The notes under the pieces: generated by a model
Told to the model about the DNA's origin: nothing
Seen by the model: the letters and a program-made list of their open reading frames with translations, nothing else
Database searches by the model: none
Part shown: piece after piece, positions 17,293 through 25,530 of the stretch
Position numbering within the stretch: position 1 is the stretch's first letter
Layout of the letters: every line of letters begins with the position of its first letter
Assembly (NCBI RefSeq): GCF_900602065.1
Contig: NZ_UWFN01000263.1
Span: 35,756 to 99,755 of the forward strand
Direction: 5' to 3'
From: Pseudomonas viridiflava
GTDB lineage: Bacteria > Pseudomonadota > Gammaproteobacteria > Pseudomonadales > Pseudomonadaceae
DNA: 64,000 bases
Program-made: the position numbers and the translations under genes

Positions 17293-17754
17293 GTGAACCA
17301 CGTGGACATTCAACTGATCACCGCATTGCCTCCACAGATTCAGGCACTGGAAGAACAAGCGAGCGCAGAGGGTTTCAGGTTTCTCACCCGCTTGATTGAG
17401 GAGTGGCAAACCGGAGCGAACCGTTTTGAGGCGCAGGGTGAATGCCTGATGACGGCGTATCTGGGAGACCGTCTTGTGGGCATTGGTGGCCTGACGCGGG
17501 ACCCGTTTGCTGGTCAGGACATCGGCAGGCTACGCAGGGTGTACATCGCCAATGAAGCAAGAAATCAGAACATCGGAAGGCGGTTGGTCAATCAGCTTGT
17601 GGAATATGCGACTGAGCATTTCCGCATGGTGCGCCTGTCCACCGATAACCCGGATGCGGCTGCATTTTACCTGCGCTGTGGTTTTCAGCCATTGGACGAC
17701 GATCACGCCACGCATGTGCAGCTTCTTCGAAATGCCGACGGCGCAGACCTATAA
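17293..17754 (+). CDS. GNAT-family N-acetyltransferase
   Basis: About 153 residues. Beta strands CLMTAYLGDRLVGIGGLTRD lead to the acetyl-CoA pyrophosphate loop RRVYIANEARNQNIGRRLVN (R/Q-x-x-G-x-G/R pattern), and AAAFYLRCGFQPLDDD is the conserved C-terminal helix-strand. It transfers acetyl from acetyl-CoA to an unknown amine. The longer in-frame extension upstream (to 17173) is not GNAT-like, so GTG 17293 is used; GTG 17302 is an alternative. It is a monocistronic gene. Confidence 0.8.
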   Translation: MNHVDIQLITALPPQIQALEEQASAEGFRFLTRLIEEWQTGANRFEAQGECLMTAYLGDRLVGIGGLTRDPFAGQDIGRLRRVYIANEARNQNIGRRLVNQLVEYATEHFRMVRLSTDNPDAAAFYLRCGFQPLDDDHATHVQLLRNADGADL

Positions 17755-17844
17755 CAGCCCCATGAGTCGTTAAACCTGACGAGTTGTACTAAATACTGAT
17801 TTGCTTTTCGTCTGCGTTAAAAACAGATTACGCAGCCATCCGCG

Positions 17845-18330
17845 CTACGGACGGTGGACCAGAATATCCAGGCCTTCTTCCATTGTGGGAGCCTGGAAAT
17901 AACGGGTGATCAAATCAAACTCGGCATCGGTGGCTGCAAAGTCGTGCTCGGCGCGCTCGTTACGGGCGTGCAGGCGGGCGCGGCAAATATCATCGTCCAG
18001 CTCCAGATAGTGCAAACAGTGCCTGACCTTCGCGCCCTCCGACAGGCTGCGTAACCACTCGCGATCGGCGCGGGTATTGCCCGGAAAGTCCAGAACCACA
18101 TCAACGTCTGACTTCAGCAGGTTGATGACCAGTGGGCCCAATACATCGCGTATCCGGTGTGCAGATCGCACGTAGTCGGCGACTGAGTTGATCTCGCCGG
18201 GGTAGAGCTTTGAGAGCCAGTGATCCTCACTGAGCAAGATTGCTGAATGCTCGACGGCCAGTGCTTTGGCGAGTGTTGATTTGCCGGATGCGATCTTGCC
18301 GCACATGAGGTGAAGTTTGGGTGTGTGCAT
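17845..18330 (-). CDS. P-loop ATPase / kinase (AAA_33 type)
   Basis: 161 residues. LHLMCGKIASGKSTLAKALA holds the Walker A loop (GKIASGKST), LLSEDHWLSKLYPG follows as in zeta-toxin-like and nucleoside kinase-like proteins, and DVVLDFPGN is the strand with the acidic Walker B-like residue. HARNERAEHDFAATDAEFD is a lid-like Arg-rich helix. Such proteins phosphorylate small molecules or serve as tRNA/sugar kinases; the substrate is unknown. ATG 18330 starts just before the P-loop strand; a TTG 21 bp upstream is possible. Confidence 0.75.
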   Translation of the reverse strand: MHTPKLHLMCGKIASGKSTLAKALAVEHSAILLSEDHWLSKLYPGEINSVADYVRSAHRIRDVLGPLVINLLKSDVDVVLDFPGNTRADREWLRSLSEGAKVRHCLHYLELDDDICRARLHARNERAEHDFAATDAEFDLITRYFQAPTMEEGLDILVHRP

Positions 18331-18399
18331 GGCGACGCGTCCGTTTGTCAAACCGTGATACTGCCCGCCGAAGACCGAACGGGCAATGACTGGCAGCGA

Positions 18400-18858
18400 T
18401 CAAAGATCCCGCGTCATCAGCCATTGCGCCTTATCCCAGGCCTCAAAGCGTTCCAACACCTGCCACCCGCGCTTCGCGTAGTACTCATGGCGATCGTGGG
18501 TATGCAGATAAATGCGCGAGGTGCCGCCCCTCTTTGCTTCCGTGCAGATGCCTTCGATCAGTTGCTCTGCCAGGCCTCGCTGCCGTGCATGCGGGGCAAT
18601 GAACACGCACGCGAGCCACGGCCCCAGCTCCGGACGCTCGGCGAGGTCGTTTGTGGCAAGCGCCGCGCCTCCCAGTAGCTGGCCATCCTCAACGGCGATC
18701 AGGCATTGCCAGTCACCGCTCAACTGCCCTTCGGCAAACTCATGCTGCCAGTCGGCCAGGGACTGACCGATATATTCGTACGCGAACTGTTGATGCAGCC
18801 ACTGCGCGAAGGTATTGCTGTGTTGCATCTCATCACGCAGCCAGGTCAGGCGATGCAT
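18400..18858 (-). CDS. GNAT-family N-acetyltransferase
   Basis: 152 residues of GNAT type. WQCLIAVEDGQLLGGAALATND is strand 2-3, LACVFIAPHARQRGLAEQLIEG is the acetyl-CoA loop and alpha3 (Q/R-x-x-G-L/x-A), and IYLHTHDRHEYYAKRGWQVL is the C-terminal substrate-binding segment. It lies 70 bp upstream of the P-loop gene on the same strand and could share a transcript. Substrate unknown. Confidence 0.82.
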   Translation of the reverse strand: MHRLTWLRDEMQHSNTFAQWLHQQFAYEYIGQSLADWQHEFAEGQLSGDWQCLIAVEDGQLLGGAALATNDLAERPELGPWLACVFIAPHARQRGLAEQLIEGICTEAKRGGTSRIYLHTHDRHEYYAKRGWQVLERFEAWDKAQWLMTRDL

Positions 18859-18939
18859 GTCGAATTCCTTTTGGCTTGCTTGCCATGACGCTTGGCCGAG
18901 CGAGCCATGGAAGCGTCATTAATCTACGGGTATCGGACC

Positions 18940-19030
18940 TGTAGAAGCTCACCGAGGTTACGAGGCCAGCGATGGCGGTGTGTCAGACTAACCGCCATCG
19001 CTGGCCTCGTAACCTCGGTGAGCTCCTACA
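18940..19030. repeat. REP doublet, type GTAGGAGCTCACCGAGGTTACG
   Basis: The left arm (about 38 bp from 18940) and its inverted copy (ending near 19030) are nearly perfect complements, with a loop around TGTGTCAGACTAA. A second copy of this family lies at 39879-39964. Its outer right edge is interrupted by the miniature element starting at 19031. Confidence 0.9.
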
Positions 19031-19169
19031 CAGACTGTGTGAAAACGTAGCGAGCGACGGCAAGACAAGGCAAAAACAGGCGAAAAAGCGGAGTCTAGGT
19101 GTTCTAAATGAGCATTTTTCGCCTGTTTTAACGCAGTATTGCCGAGCGCAGTAGTTTTCACACAGTCTG
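19031..19169. mobile_element. 139-bp miniature inverted-repeat transposable element (MITE)
   Basis: The first 16 bases, CAGACTGTGTGAAAAC, are perfectly repeated in inverted orientation at 19154-19169. The inside is an imperfect palindrome (AAAACAGGCGAAAAA on both arms) and codes for nothing. TACA stands directly outside both ends (19027-19030 and 19170-19173), as expected for a 4-bp target duplication. It sits at the end of a REP doublet. No transposase is in the window, so movement would depend on an enzyme encoded elsewhere. Confidence 0.8.
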
Positions 19170-19239
19170 TACAGGATAGGATTCAATCGGGAGATGCAGT
19201 GAGTGGCCGAAGGTTTTGGCCCTTCAGATAACGTCACGC

Positions 19240-20166
19240 TCAATCATAAAACGGCTCAACCAATGCCCGGCTGCCGACGAAGAAACTGTCCGCAACCAGC
19301 CTCAGCGGTTGCAGGTCAAGGTCGCTGGTTTTGCTCGCAATCAACTGCTGAAAGTGTCGATAGACCGCAGCGTATTCACCCTCTTCGGAAACTGTCTGGC
19401 GCACGCCATCGATACTCAACAGTGCGCCGCCGTTATCGAGTCGCAAAACACCTTCGGCGCAGCGAATTTCGATGCTCCAGAGTTCATCATGACCGTGATC
19501 GAAATCAAACTCCGCGCGAACATCAAGGTGGCGCGCATCAGACATTTTGATCGAGGCGGCGATAGGCGACTGGCAATTACTCGGGACCCGCAAGTCAGCC
19601 GACGCAACGAACAGCGGCAACGGCAACAAATGGGTCGCGATCGACAGCGCATTGATGCCCGGATCGAAAACACCTAATCCACCTGGCTGCCAGATCCACG
19701 CCTGGCCGGGGTGCCATTTGCGCACGTCTTCCTTCCAGTCGATCTGTACGCTTTGCAGGGTGCGGGTGGCCAGCCAGTCACGGGCTGCTTCGATACCCGG
19801 CGCGTAACGCGAATGCCAGGCGAACAGGCCGCTGACGCCTTGCTGCTCAACCTGACTCACCAAGGCCATGGCCTCACCCAACGTGGCACACGGCGGCTTC
19901 TCGACCAACACATGCTTGCCCGCTGCGAGCGCTTGTTGCACCAGCACGAATCGCCCTTGCGGTGGCGTACAGAATGCAATGGCGTCGACCTGCGAGCCCT
20001 TTTCGAGCAGTTCATCAAGGGATTTGAAATTCTCGACCCCGACACAGGGCTGTCCTTGCGTAGCCACCGCCACCAGTTGAAAAGCCGGGTTGGCATTGAT
20101 GGCTGGCACGTGTTGATCCTGGGCGATTTTGCCGTAGCCCACCAGACCGAGACGGATTGGTTGCAT
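19240..20166 (-). CDS. Gfo/Idh/MocA oxidoreductase, probable D-galactose 1-dehydrogenase
   Basis: 308 residues. RLGLVGYGKIAQDQHVPAI gives the Rossmann GxGxxA loop, and HVLVEKPPCATLGEAMAL carries the EKP motif with the catalytic-region lysine typical of the family. GLFAWHSRYAPGIEAARDWL and GVFDPGINALSIATHL line the sugar site and match the Pseudomonas fluorescens-type galactose dehydrogenase. It oxidises D-galactose (or related aldoses) with NAD(P) to the lactone. No DeLey-Doudoroff genes (lactonase, dehydratase) are adjacent in the window. Confidence 0.8.
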   Translation of the reverse strand: MQPIRLGLVGYGKIAQDQHVPAINANPAFQLVAVATQGQPCVGVENFKSLDELLEKGSQVDAIAFCTPPQGRFVLVQQALAAGKHVLVEKPPCATLGEAMALVSQVEQQGVSGLFAWHSRYAPGIEAARDWLATRTLQSVQIDWKEDVRKWHPGQAWIWQPGGLGVFDPGINALSIATHLLPLPLFVASADLRVPSNCQSPIAASIKMSDARHLDVRAEFDFDHGHDELWSIEIRCAEGVLRLDNGGALLSIDGVRQTVSEEGEYAAVYRHFQQLIASKTSDLDLQPLRLVADSFFVGSRALVEPFYD

Positions 20167-20524
20167 CGATGACTCCTGAGTTTTTGTATTTATTCTGGGA
20201 AGCGTAATGACTCGATTATGGCCGCAGTTCTGGTCGGCCGTCGATGACTCTGCCTATCCAAATCTGGCTAACAGACTCACAGAAACAGGATGACGGGGGC
20301 GCAACATGCCTGATCACACCTTTGCGCCAACAATGAATGGCATCGTATAGTCAAAAAAGTCGAAAGCATTGCAGTGCCAGGATTAATGGAATTGCAGCCC
20401 ATGCATTCCTCGATTGCAGTACTTCTGCTTTGCCCGCCAGCAAGCTCTTTTAACACGACCTCGTTACGAGTCGACCGCAAGATGTCAGTACTCTAACTTT
20501 TTCCAATACGGTGATAAATCCAGT
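20167..20524. other. Intergenic stretch before the signal peptidase gene
   Basis: About 360 bp with lower GC than its neighbours. No family-like peptide on either strand, no repeat family. It probably carries promoters for the divergent galactose dehydrogenase and signal peptidase genes. Confidence 0.45.
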
Positions 20525-21310
20525 ATGCAGCGCCAGAGATACTCAACAAACGCTTTCTTTATGTCTTGTCTGGTACCCGGTTGGGGGCTTGTGTATGTCG
20601 GGCGCGTGAAGTGGGCAGTGCGCGTCGCCGGCTTTCTCTATGCGGGCGTGATAATGGCGGGCGCCCTGGGATTGATCGCAACTCCCAAGGGGGTCTATGC
20701 GCTCTTGGCGTTCATCGTGCTGGTCAAGCTCTGCTCCGCTATTGCGGCGGCAATCATTGCACGCAAGCACAACGATTCAACATCACTGCCCACCATGCGG
20801 TTCCATGTTGTATATGTTGCGTCTTTAATCATGCTGACATTGGTGCTGTTCCACCCATTGCGCTCCACCCTGCTCGGCTATCAGCTCTACAGCATCCCGA
20901 GCAGCTCGATGAGACCAACGCTGGAAGTAGGCGACTACATCGTGAAAAACAGCCGGTACAGCACACCGAAGGTGGGCGATATCGTGGTGTACCGGTTTAA
21001 CGGTATTGAAGCCACTAAACGAGTTGCGGGAGTTCCTGGCGACATCCTGGCAATCGTCAACGGAGAGGTGATTAACAATGGTGAAAACCTCGGCCTGTTT
21101 TTTGCGCCTCCAGGTTCCGTAGTGGATGCGCAGTCACAGCACCTGTCGCCTGTCAAAGTTGAACCCGATCATGTGTATCTGTTGGGTGATAACAGAGACT
21201 CAAGTAACGACAGCCGTTTCATGGGGCAGGTCCCACTGAAAGACATCACAGGCCGGGTAACCGGGATATGGTTATCTGATGATCACTCGAGGATGGGAAC
21301 GAATTTTTGA
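20525..21310 (+). CDS. Signal peptidase I paralogue with extended N-terminal membrane domain
   Basis: 261 residues. The S26 catalytic core is complete: SIPSSSMRPTLEVGDYI with nucleophile Ser near residue 128, KRVAGVPGD with general-base Lys near 165, and LLGDNRDSSNDSR near 219-231. Before it lie about 115 residues with three or four hydrophobic helices (SCLVPGWGLVYVGRVKWAV..., FLYAGVIMAGALGLIA, YVASLIMLTLVLF), unlike housekeeping LepB. It cleaves signal peptides at the outer face of the inner membrane; its own client set is unknown. The start is weakly supported by ACGGTG. GC is lower than its surroundings, which may point to transfer. Confidence 0.85.
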   Translation: MQRQRYSTNAFFMSCLVPGWGLVYVGRVKWAVRVAGFLYAGVIMAGALGLIATPKGVYALLAFIVLVKLCSAIAAAIIARKHNDSTSLPTMRFHVVYVASLIMLTLVLFHPLRSTLLGYQLYSIPSSSMRPTLEVGDYIVKNSRYSTPKVGDIVVYRFNGIEATKRVAGVPGDILAIVNGEVINNGENLGLFFAPPGSVVDAQSQHLSPVKVEPDHVYLLGDNRDSSNDSRFMGQVPLKDITGRVTGIWLSDDHSRMGTNF

Positions 21311-21363
21311 ATGAACGCCGACAGTGGGATTACCCACTGTCGAATCACCAGCCTGACTTGCGA

Positions 21364-21510
21364 CTAAAACGGCGTATTCCACCGTTTGAACGCCTTGCGC
21401 CCCCGCAATACGCCCCACGTCGTCGCAAGTCCTGCACCGCCGAAGAAGATAAAGCCTACGAGGGTTTCCAATAGGTACCTGGGGAAACGCTCTGGCTGCT
21501 CATCGAACAC
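21364..21510 (-). CDS. Small single-pass membrane protein overlapping the HIT-like gene
   Basis: 48 codons from GTG 21508-21510 to TAG 21364-21366. The start codon lies inside the last codons of the HIT-like gene (11-bp overlap), so translation is probably coupled. The peptide has an acidic N terminus (VFDEQPERF), one membrane helix (LLETLVGFIFFGGAGLATTW) and a very basic tail (GVLRGRKAFKRW), a typical inner-membrane small protein with the tail inside. Family not recognised. Function unknown; it may tether or modulate its neighbour. Confidence 0.55.
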   Translation of the reverse strand: MFDEQPERFPRYLLETLVGFIFFGGAGLATTWGVLRGRKAFKRWNTPF

Positions 21511-21970
21511 CAGGTGTTTTATTACCGACCGCCGACGTGGCCAGCAGCTCGCGGAGAATCATCACCGTCTTATACTGAGCTTCGCGCTCTTGTTCATTCA
21601 ATGGTCGCTCGCAATACACGCGACTCAAAAAAACAATCGCATCGTTACCGTCAGGCTCATCAGCATAATCCGGATGGCTCGCGACTTGCGCCAACAACGC
21701 CTGTGTGACGGGGGCAACGTGAAAATGCAGATTGAAACCCGCGGACAAACCCAGTTTGTAAACGATGACTTTCCAGGGTTCGTAGGCGCGAAAAAGAAGT
21801 TGCTCGGTTTCGCGTAATACACCTCCGAGCGAAGCCAGCGCCATGTCACTGAGGTCCATGAAATCCGTGGCAGAAGCCACCGAACTGACCATCAGGTAAC
21901 CGCTATAACGAGCATCACGCCGATGGCTGACCCGCCAGTGCTCGGTTTCGAAAATGTCCCACTCAGTCAT
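21500..21970 (-). CDS. HIT-superfamily-like protein with incomplete histidine triad
   Basis: 156 residues. The layout WRVSHRRDARYSGYLMVSS..., then GFNLHFHVAPV is that of histidine-triad hydrolases, where the motif is HxHxHxx; here it reads H-F-H-V-A, so the nucleophilic-side third His is Ala. Activity as a nucleotide hydrolase is therefore doubtful, while nucleotide binding remains possible. The protein is somewhat longer than standard HIT (about 110-140). The gene overlaps the small membrane protein downstream. Confidence 0.6.
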   Translation of the reverse strand: MTEWDIFETEHWRVSHRRDARYSGYLMVSSVASATDFMDLSDMALASLGGVLRETEQLLFRAYEPWKVIVYKLGLSAGFNLHFHVAPVTQALLAQVASHPDYADEPDGNDAIVFLSRVYCERPLNEQEREAQYKTVMILRELLATSAVGNKTPGVR

Positions 21971-22066
21971 GCGCGTTCATCCCTCTGCTGCTCTTCTGCA
22001 TCAAGCTAAAGACAAAGATGTTTTAATGCTCCAGGCACTCAACAAAAACGACCCAGGTAACCCGCA

Positions 22067-22366
22067 ATGCCAGACGCTACAGACCAAGCATTCTATGATC
22101 GCGCCGACGCGCACATTGAACTGTCCAACGAACAGCTCAAAACTTTCGAAAACATCGGTCAAGTCAACGCATCCATGATGTTTGGCACCACACGATTCAA
22201 TGCCTGGGTCAGCGCGCGCAGTTTTAAATCCGGTGAGGAAATGGCTCAGGCGCGTGAGGCGATGCTGAAGTATTTCTGTGATCAATACAGGCTGATGCTT
22301 GAAGATAACCTGGACGATCACATCAACAACTTCGGCCAGTACATGATGGTGCAAAAGCCAGATTGA
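22067..22366 (+). CDS. DUF3144 domain protein
   Basis: A 99-residue acidic, mostly helical protein. FYDRADAHIELSNEQ at residues 9-23 and the ARSFKSGEEMAQAREAMLKYF stretch agree with the DUF3144 family common in pseudomonads and Vibrio relatives. No signal peptide or membrane helix. Function unknown. AGGTAA lies upstream at Shine-Dalgarno distance. The gene stands alone between a divergent HIT-like gene and a REP remnant. Confidence 0.75.
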   Translation: MPDATDQAFYDRADAHIELSNEQLKTFENIGQVNASMMFGTTRFNAWVSARSFKSGEEMAQAREAMLKYFCDQYRLMLEDNLDDHINNFGQYMMVQKPD

Positions 22367-22423
22367 TGTGGGCGGACGTATAGCCTTTAAGGCGTTCAGA
22401 TCGGAAGTAGACGAGGGTGCCAA

Positions 22424-22520
22424 TCGCAGCCTTCGGCAGCTCCTACAGGTTTGGTATTCCGTCAGATACACCGCAGTTCTGTAGGAGTTGTCGGAGGTTA
22501 CGACGGCGCCGATGGCGGCC
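22424..22520. repeat. Decayed REP pair of mixed families
   Basis: TCGCAGCCTTCGGCAGCTCC (from 22424) is a clean arm of the GTAGGAGCTGCCGAAGG family. About 30 bp later TGTAGGAGTTGTCGGAGGTT (22480) starts a degraded arm that continues into GATGGCGG, as in the other family seen at 18940. It therefore looks like two single REPs rather than one doublet. Confidence 0.65.
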
Positions 22521-22559
22521 TGCCTGACACACCTCTATCGCTGACCTGATAGCTGCTAG

Positions 22560-23051
22560 CTAGAGAAGCAGCACAAACCTGCCCTCTGCCGCCTCGTCAT
22601 GCACCGACTGCTCAGACTGAAACCCGCATCGCTCAAGGACCTTCCTCGAACCGAGGTTTTCCTTGAAGACATAAGCAATCAGTTGCGTAAGTCCCCGACT
22701 CCTGGCCTCTTCAATCAGATGCTTCAGCGCCCGTGTTGCCAGCCCTTGCCCGCAAGCACCTTGATCAATTCGATAACCCACTTCGGCGCAACGCGCTGAC
22801 AGGTCTATATCCTTCAGATTGGCCCGGCCTATTATTTCTCCATGGTCATCTTCGATAACAAACGGATGCCAGACACCTATGGCAAAGTCGGCCAGATAGC
22901 CTTGAATATGCTCTGCGACACCCTGTGACGAATAGAACGAAGGATCTCGCGCATCAATGTGAGATTCAAACCACTCACGATTACGGACTTCAAATGCCAG
23001 CAGCGAATCAGTGTCGGAACGGTCTAACTGACGAATTTTAAATGGCTTCAT
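22560..23051 (-). CDS. GNAT-family N-acetyltransferase (RimJ/RimL-like)
   Basis: 163 residues. LRDSDT-like opening (IRQLDRSDTDSLLAFEVRNR), IGVWHPFVIEDDHGEIIGRA in the middle, GYRIDQGACGQGLATRALKH as acetyl-CoA loop, and NLGSRKVLERCGFQSE near the end are typical for RimJ/RimL-type acetyltransferases. It acetylates a protein N terminus or small amine; the target is unknown. Its ATG overlaps the stop of the upstream TetR gene by 4 bp (ATGA), so the two are translated as a unit and the TetR protein may control it. Confidence 0.85.
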   Translation of the reverse strand: MKPFKIRQLDRSDTDSLLAFEVRNREWFESHIDARDPSFYSSQGVAEHIQGYLADFAIGVWHPFVIEDDHGEIIGRANLKDIDLSARCAEVGYRIDQGACGQGLATRALKHLIEEARSRGLTQLIAYVFKENLGSRKVLERCGFQSEQSVHDEAAEGRFVLLL

Positions 23052-23689
23052 GGGCGACTTTTAACGCTCTGATGAACTTGAAGATAGGCCGTCAGTAACA
23101 AGGTCAACTGCTGCTCAAGGCACTCTGTGAAATCAGGCGGCGAGAACCCCTCAAGCATGGCTCGTACCGGCCCGATCACCGCGTGCAAAGAAACTTGCGC
23201 GACCAAAGCCGGAGCCTCGAAGTGCGCATCCGCTGCGGTTGCCAGCATGTTGGCGATGGCGGCCACCATGCGCTCGCCGATGCGAGCCATCAGTTCGGCA
23301 CCGCCCCGCTCCGCCGCAATCGCGTAAAGCGCTTTCGAAGCCGTTGGGTTTCGCAGCTTTACGGCCAGAAACGCCGAGACAAAGCCCGCGGCCATTTCAG
23401 CAACAGCCTTACCGTGATAACGGGCACAAGCCAGCTCCACCGTTTCGACGACTTCCAGCAGATGCTTTTCGAGCACCGCTGCCAGCAGCGCGTCACGGTT
23501 CGGATAGTACTGATAGAGGCTGCCCACGGACATTCCGGCGCGCTCGGCAACCCGCGTGGTGGTGCAGCGCTTTAGCCCGTGCTGAGTCAAAACCTGAAGG
23601 GTCGCGGTGTGAAGCGCATCTACCGTTGCGACAGATCTGGCTTGAACAGCTGATTTTCTTGGCTTTAAAGAAGCTTTAACAGTCGTCAT
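23048..23689 (-). CDS. TetR-family transcriptional regulator
   Basis: About 213 residues. The HTH domain reads TLQVLTQHGLKRCTTTRVAERAGMSVGSLYQYYPNRDALLAAV (split here by the usual turn), which is the standard TetR signature, preceded by a basic Lys/Arg-rich tail. The C-terminal domain is all-helical. ATG 23689 is preferred to the TTG at 23704. It is divergent from the aldo/keto reductase at 23761 (72 bp apart), so it probably represses both that gene and its own operon with the GNAT gene. Ligand unknown. Confidence 0.88.
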   Translation of the reverse strand: MTTVKASLKPRKSAVQARSVATVDALHTATLQVLTQHGLKRCTTTRVAERAGMSVGSLYQYYPNRDALLAAVLEKHLLEVVETVELACARYHGKAVAEMAAGFVSAFLAVKLRNPTASKALYAIAAERGGAELMARIGERMVAAIANMLATAADAHFEAPALVAQVSLHAVIGPVRAMLEGFSPPDFTECLEQQLTLLLTAYLQVHQSVKSRP

Positions 23690-23760
23690 GGAATGCGAAT
23701 TCAAAACCTGAAGGTTCCTTCATACCATAGTTTCCCTCAAGCCACGCAAGAGTGATGGAC

Positions 23761-24621
23761 ATGACGGATCTAACTAAAAGCGGCACATTCAACCTCGGCG
23801 ACCGCCAGGTAAAACGTATCGGCTACGGCGCCATGCAACTGGCAGGCCCCGGCGTATTTGGTCCACCCAAGGATCGCCAGGCGGCGGTCGCAGTCCTGCG
23901 CGAGGCTGTCGAGTCTGGCGTGAATCATATCGACACCAGCGACTTCTACGGGCCGCATATCACCAATCAGATTATTCGCGAGGCGCTGCATCCGTATCGG
24001 GACGACCTCACCATCGTCACCAAAATCGGTGCATTGCGCGGCGCAGACGGTGCCTGGCTTCGAGCCTCCTCAAAGCAAGAGCTGACGCAGGCGGTGCATG
24101 ACAACTTGCGCAATCTTGGCCTGGACGTGCTGGATGTTGTGAACGTGCGGATCATGTTCAATGCAATGGGAACAGCTGAAGGGTCGATCGAAGAACAATT
24201 GACCGCAGTTGCAGAACTGCAGCAGCAAGGGCTGATTCGCCACATCGGCATCAGCAACGTCACACCGACGCAAGTCGCCGAAGCGCGCAAGCTGGTCAAG
24301 TTCGTCTGCGTGCAAAATCTCTACAACATTGCCCAGCAGCACGACAACGCCATGATCGACGAGTTGGCCCGTGACGGCATCGCCTACGTGCCGTTTTTCC
24401 CGCTGGGTGGATTCACACCGATTCAGTCCTCTGCACTGTCGACGATTGCACAGCGACTGGACGTGACGCCAAAGCAGTTGGCGCTGGCATGGCTACTGCG
24501 TCGCTCGGCCAACATCCTGCTGATCCCCGGCACCTCCTCGGTGACTCACCTGCGTGAAAACCTGGTAGTAGCCGAACTGGTTCTGTCCGATGACACGTTG
24601 GCAGAACTGAATGCGATTTAA
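23761..24621 (+). CDS. Aldo/keto reductase
   Basis: 286 residues forming an (alpha/beta)8 barrel. The catalytic tetrad can be read: Asp in NHIDTSDFYG with the Tyr four residues on, Lys in IVTKIGALRG, and the later His/Asn region near VVNVRIMF where the usual His is replaced. IGISNVTPTQVAEA and the C-terminal IPGTSSVTHLRENL are the NADPH-binding strands. ATG 23761 is used because AAGAG is properly spaced; ATG 23755 would be too close. It reduces an aldehyde or ketone with NADPH. Probably repressed by the divergent TetR protein. Confidence 0.87.
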   Translation: MTDLTKSGTFNLGDRQVKRIGYGAMQLAGPGVFGPPKDRQAAVAVLREAVESGVNHIDTSDFYGPHITNQIIREALHPYRDDLTIVTKIGALRGADGAWLRASSKQELTQAVHDNLRNLGLDVLDVVNVRIMFNAMGTAEGSIEEQLTAVAELQQQGLIRHIGISNVTPTQVAEARKLVKFVCVQNLYNIAQQHDNAMIDELARDGIAYVPFFPLGGFTPIQSSALSTIAQRLDVTPKQLALAWLLRRSANILLIPGTSSVTHLRENLVVAELVLSDDTLAELNAI

Positions 24622-24665
24622 GGCCAGGACTGAGCAGCTAACGCTGCCACTCAGTCACGCAATGA

Positions 24666-25409
24666 TCAACGAGCACTATCAATAATCATCCCGCCATCCG
24701 GCGTCAGGCTGTAGCCGGTCAGGTATTGGGCATCCTTGCTGGCGAGAAACAGCACGACCGGGGAAATGTCCTCTTCTGGCGATCCATAGCGAGCCAGCGC
24801 GTTGGCGGGTGCAGGTACATCCGCTCCCGCGCCCCAGGTGTCGGCAACTGGCAGCAGGTTGTTGACGGTGATGTTGTCAGGTCCCCACTCCCGCGCCGCT
24901 GAGCGGGTCAAGGCGCGCACTGCTTCTTTCGCCATGTTGTAAGGCACATAGCCTGGCAGACCGATGACCCCGGCCAGCGAGCCGAAGTTGATGACTCGCC
25001 CCTCGCCACTGGCTTTCAGGTACGGATAGCAGGCTTGCATGGTGCGCAGGTAAGCAATGGGGCCCATCTCGAAATTGCGCTGCAATTGCTCGACCGACAG
25101 ATCGAGAACCGATGACAGCACCGCCGAAGGATCAAACGCATTGTTGACCAGAATGTCGATCTGGCCATAGGTAGCGACCACCTTGTCGACGGCAGCCTTG
25201 ATCTGTTCAGGGTCGGCGATATCGCAGACCACGCCCAGCGCGACACCGCCAGCAGCCTTGATATCGGCAACCACACGATCCACATTTTCAGGCGTGCGTG
25301 ACACTACGGCCACGCGTGCGCCCTCTGCTGCAAACAGCTTTGCAGTGGCACGGCCAATGCCGCGCCCGGCACCTGTGACGATTGCAACTTTACCGTTGAG
25401 TCGGGCCAT
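24666..25409 (-). CDS. Short-chain dehydrogenase/reductase (FabG-like)
   Basis: 247 residues of classical SDR type. VAIVTGAGRGIGRATAKLFA has the TGxxxGIG cofactor loop, ILVNNAFDPSAV the NNA motif, VINFGSLAGVIG the catalytic Ser region and YVPYNMAKEAVRAL the YxxxK pair. The start at 25409 is placed at the family start; a longer frame to 25451 is not needed. It reduces or oxidises an unknown carbonyl/alcohol with NAD(P). It is divergent from the HxlR regulator at 25531, which probably controls it. Confidence 0.88.
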   Translation of the reverse strand: MARLNGKVAIVTGAGRGIGRATAKLFAAEGARVAVVSRTPENVDRVVADIKAAGGVALGVVCDIADPEQIKAAVDKVVATYGQIDILVNNAFDPSAVLSSVLDLSVEQLQRNFEMGPIAYLRTMQACYPYLKASGEGRVINFGSLAGVIGLPGYVPYNMAKEAVRALTRSAAREWGPDNITVNNLLPVADTWGAGADVPAPANALARYGSPEEDISPVVLFLASKDAQYLTGYSLTPDGGMIIDSAR

Positions 25410-25530
25410 CTTTGTTCTCCAGTCAGTCTGTAGGAATTTGATCGGCCGCACTGTTCAGCGGCATCGATTTCCGGCAAAGATGTCGTCCTGGATGAAAAGC
25501 CACAAGTAGGATGAAAAAGTGACAGTCAGT

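Noticed and set aside
17067..17309. 80-codon minus-strand frame between GNAT genes
   Set aside because: No motif, no ribosome binding site, and it overlaps the start of the GNAT gene at 17293.
20277..20480. 67-codon minus-strand frame before the signal peptidase
   Set aside because: No family-like pattern and no start signal.
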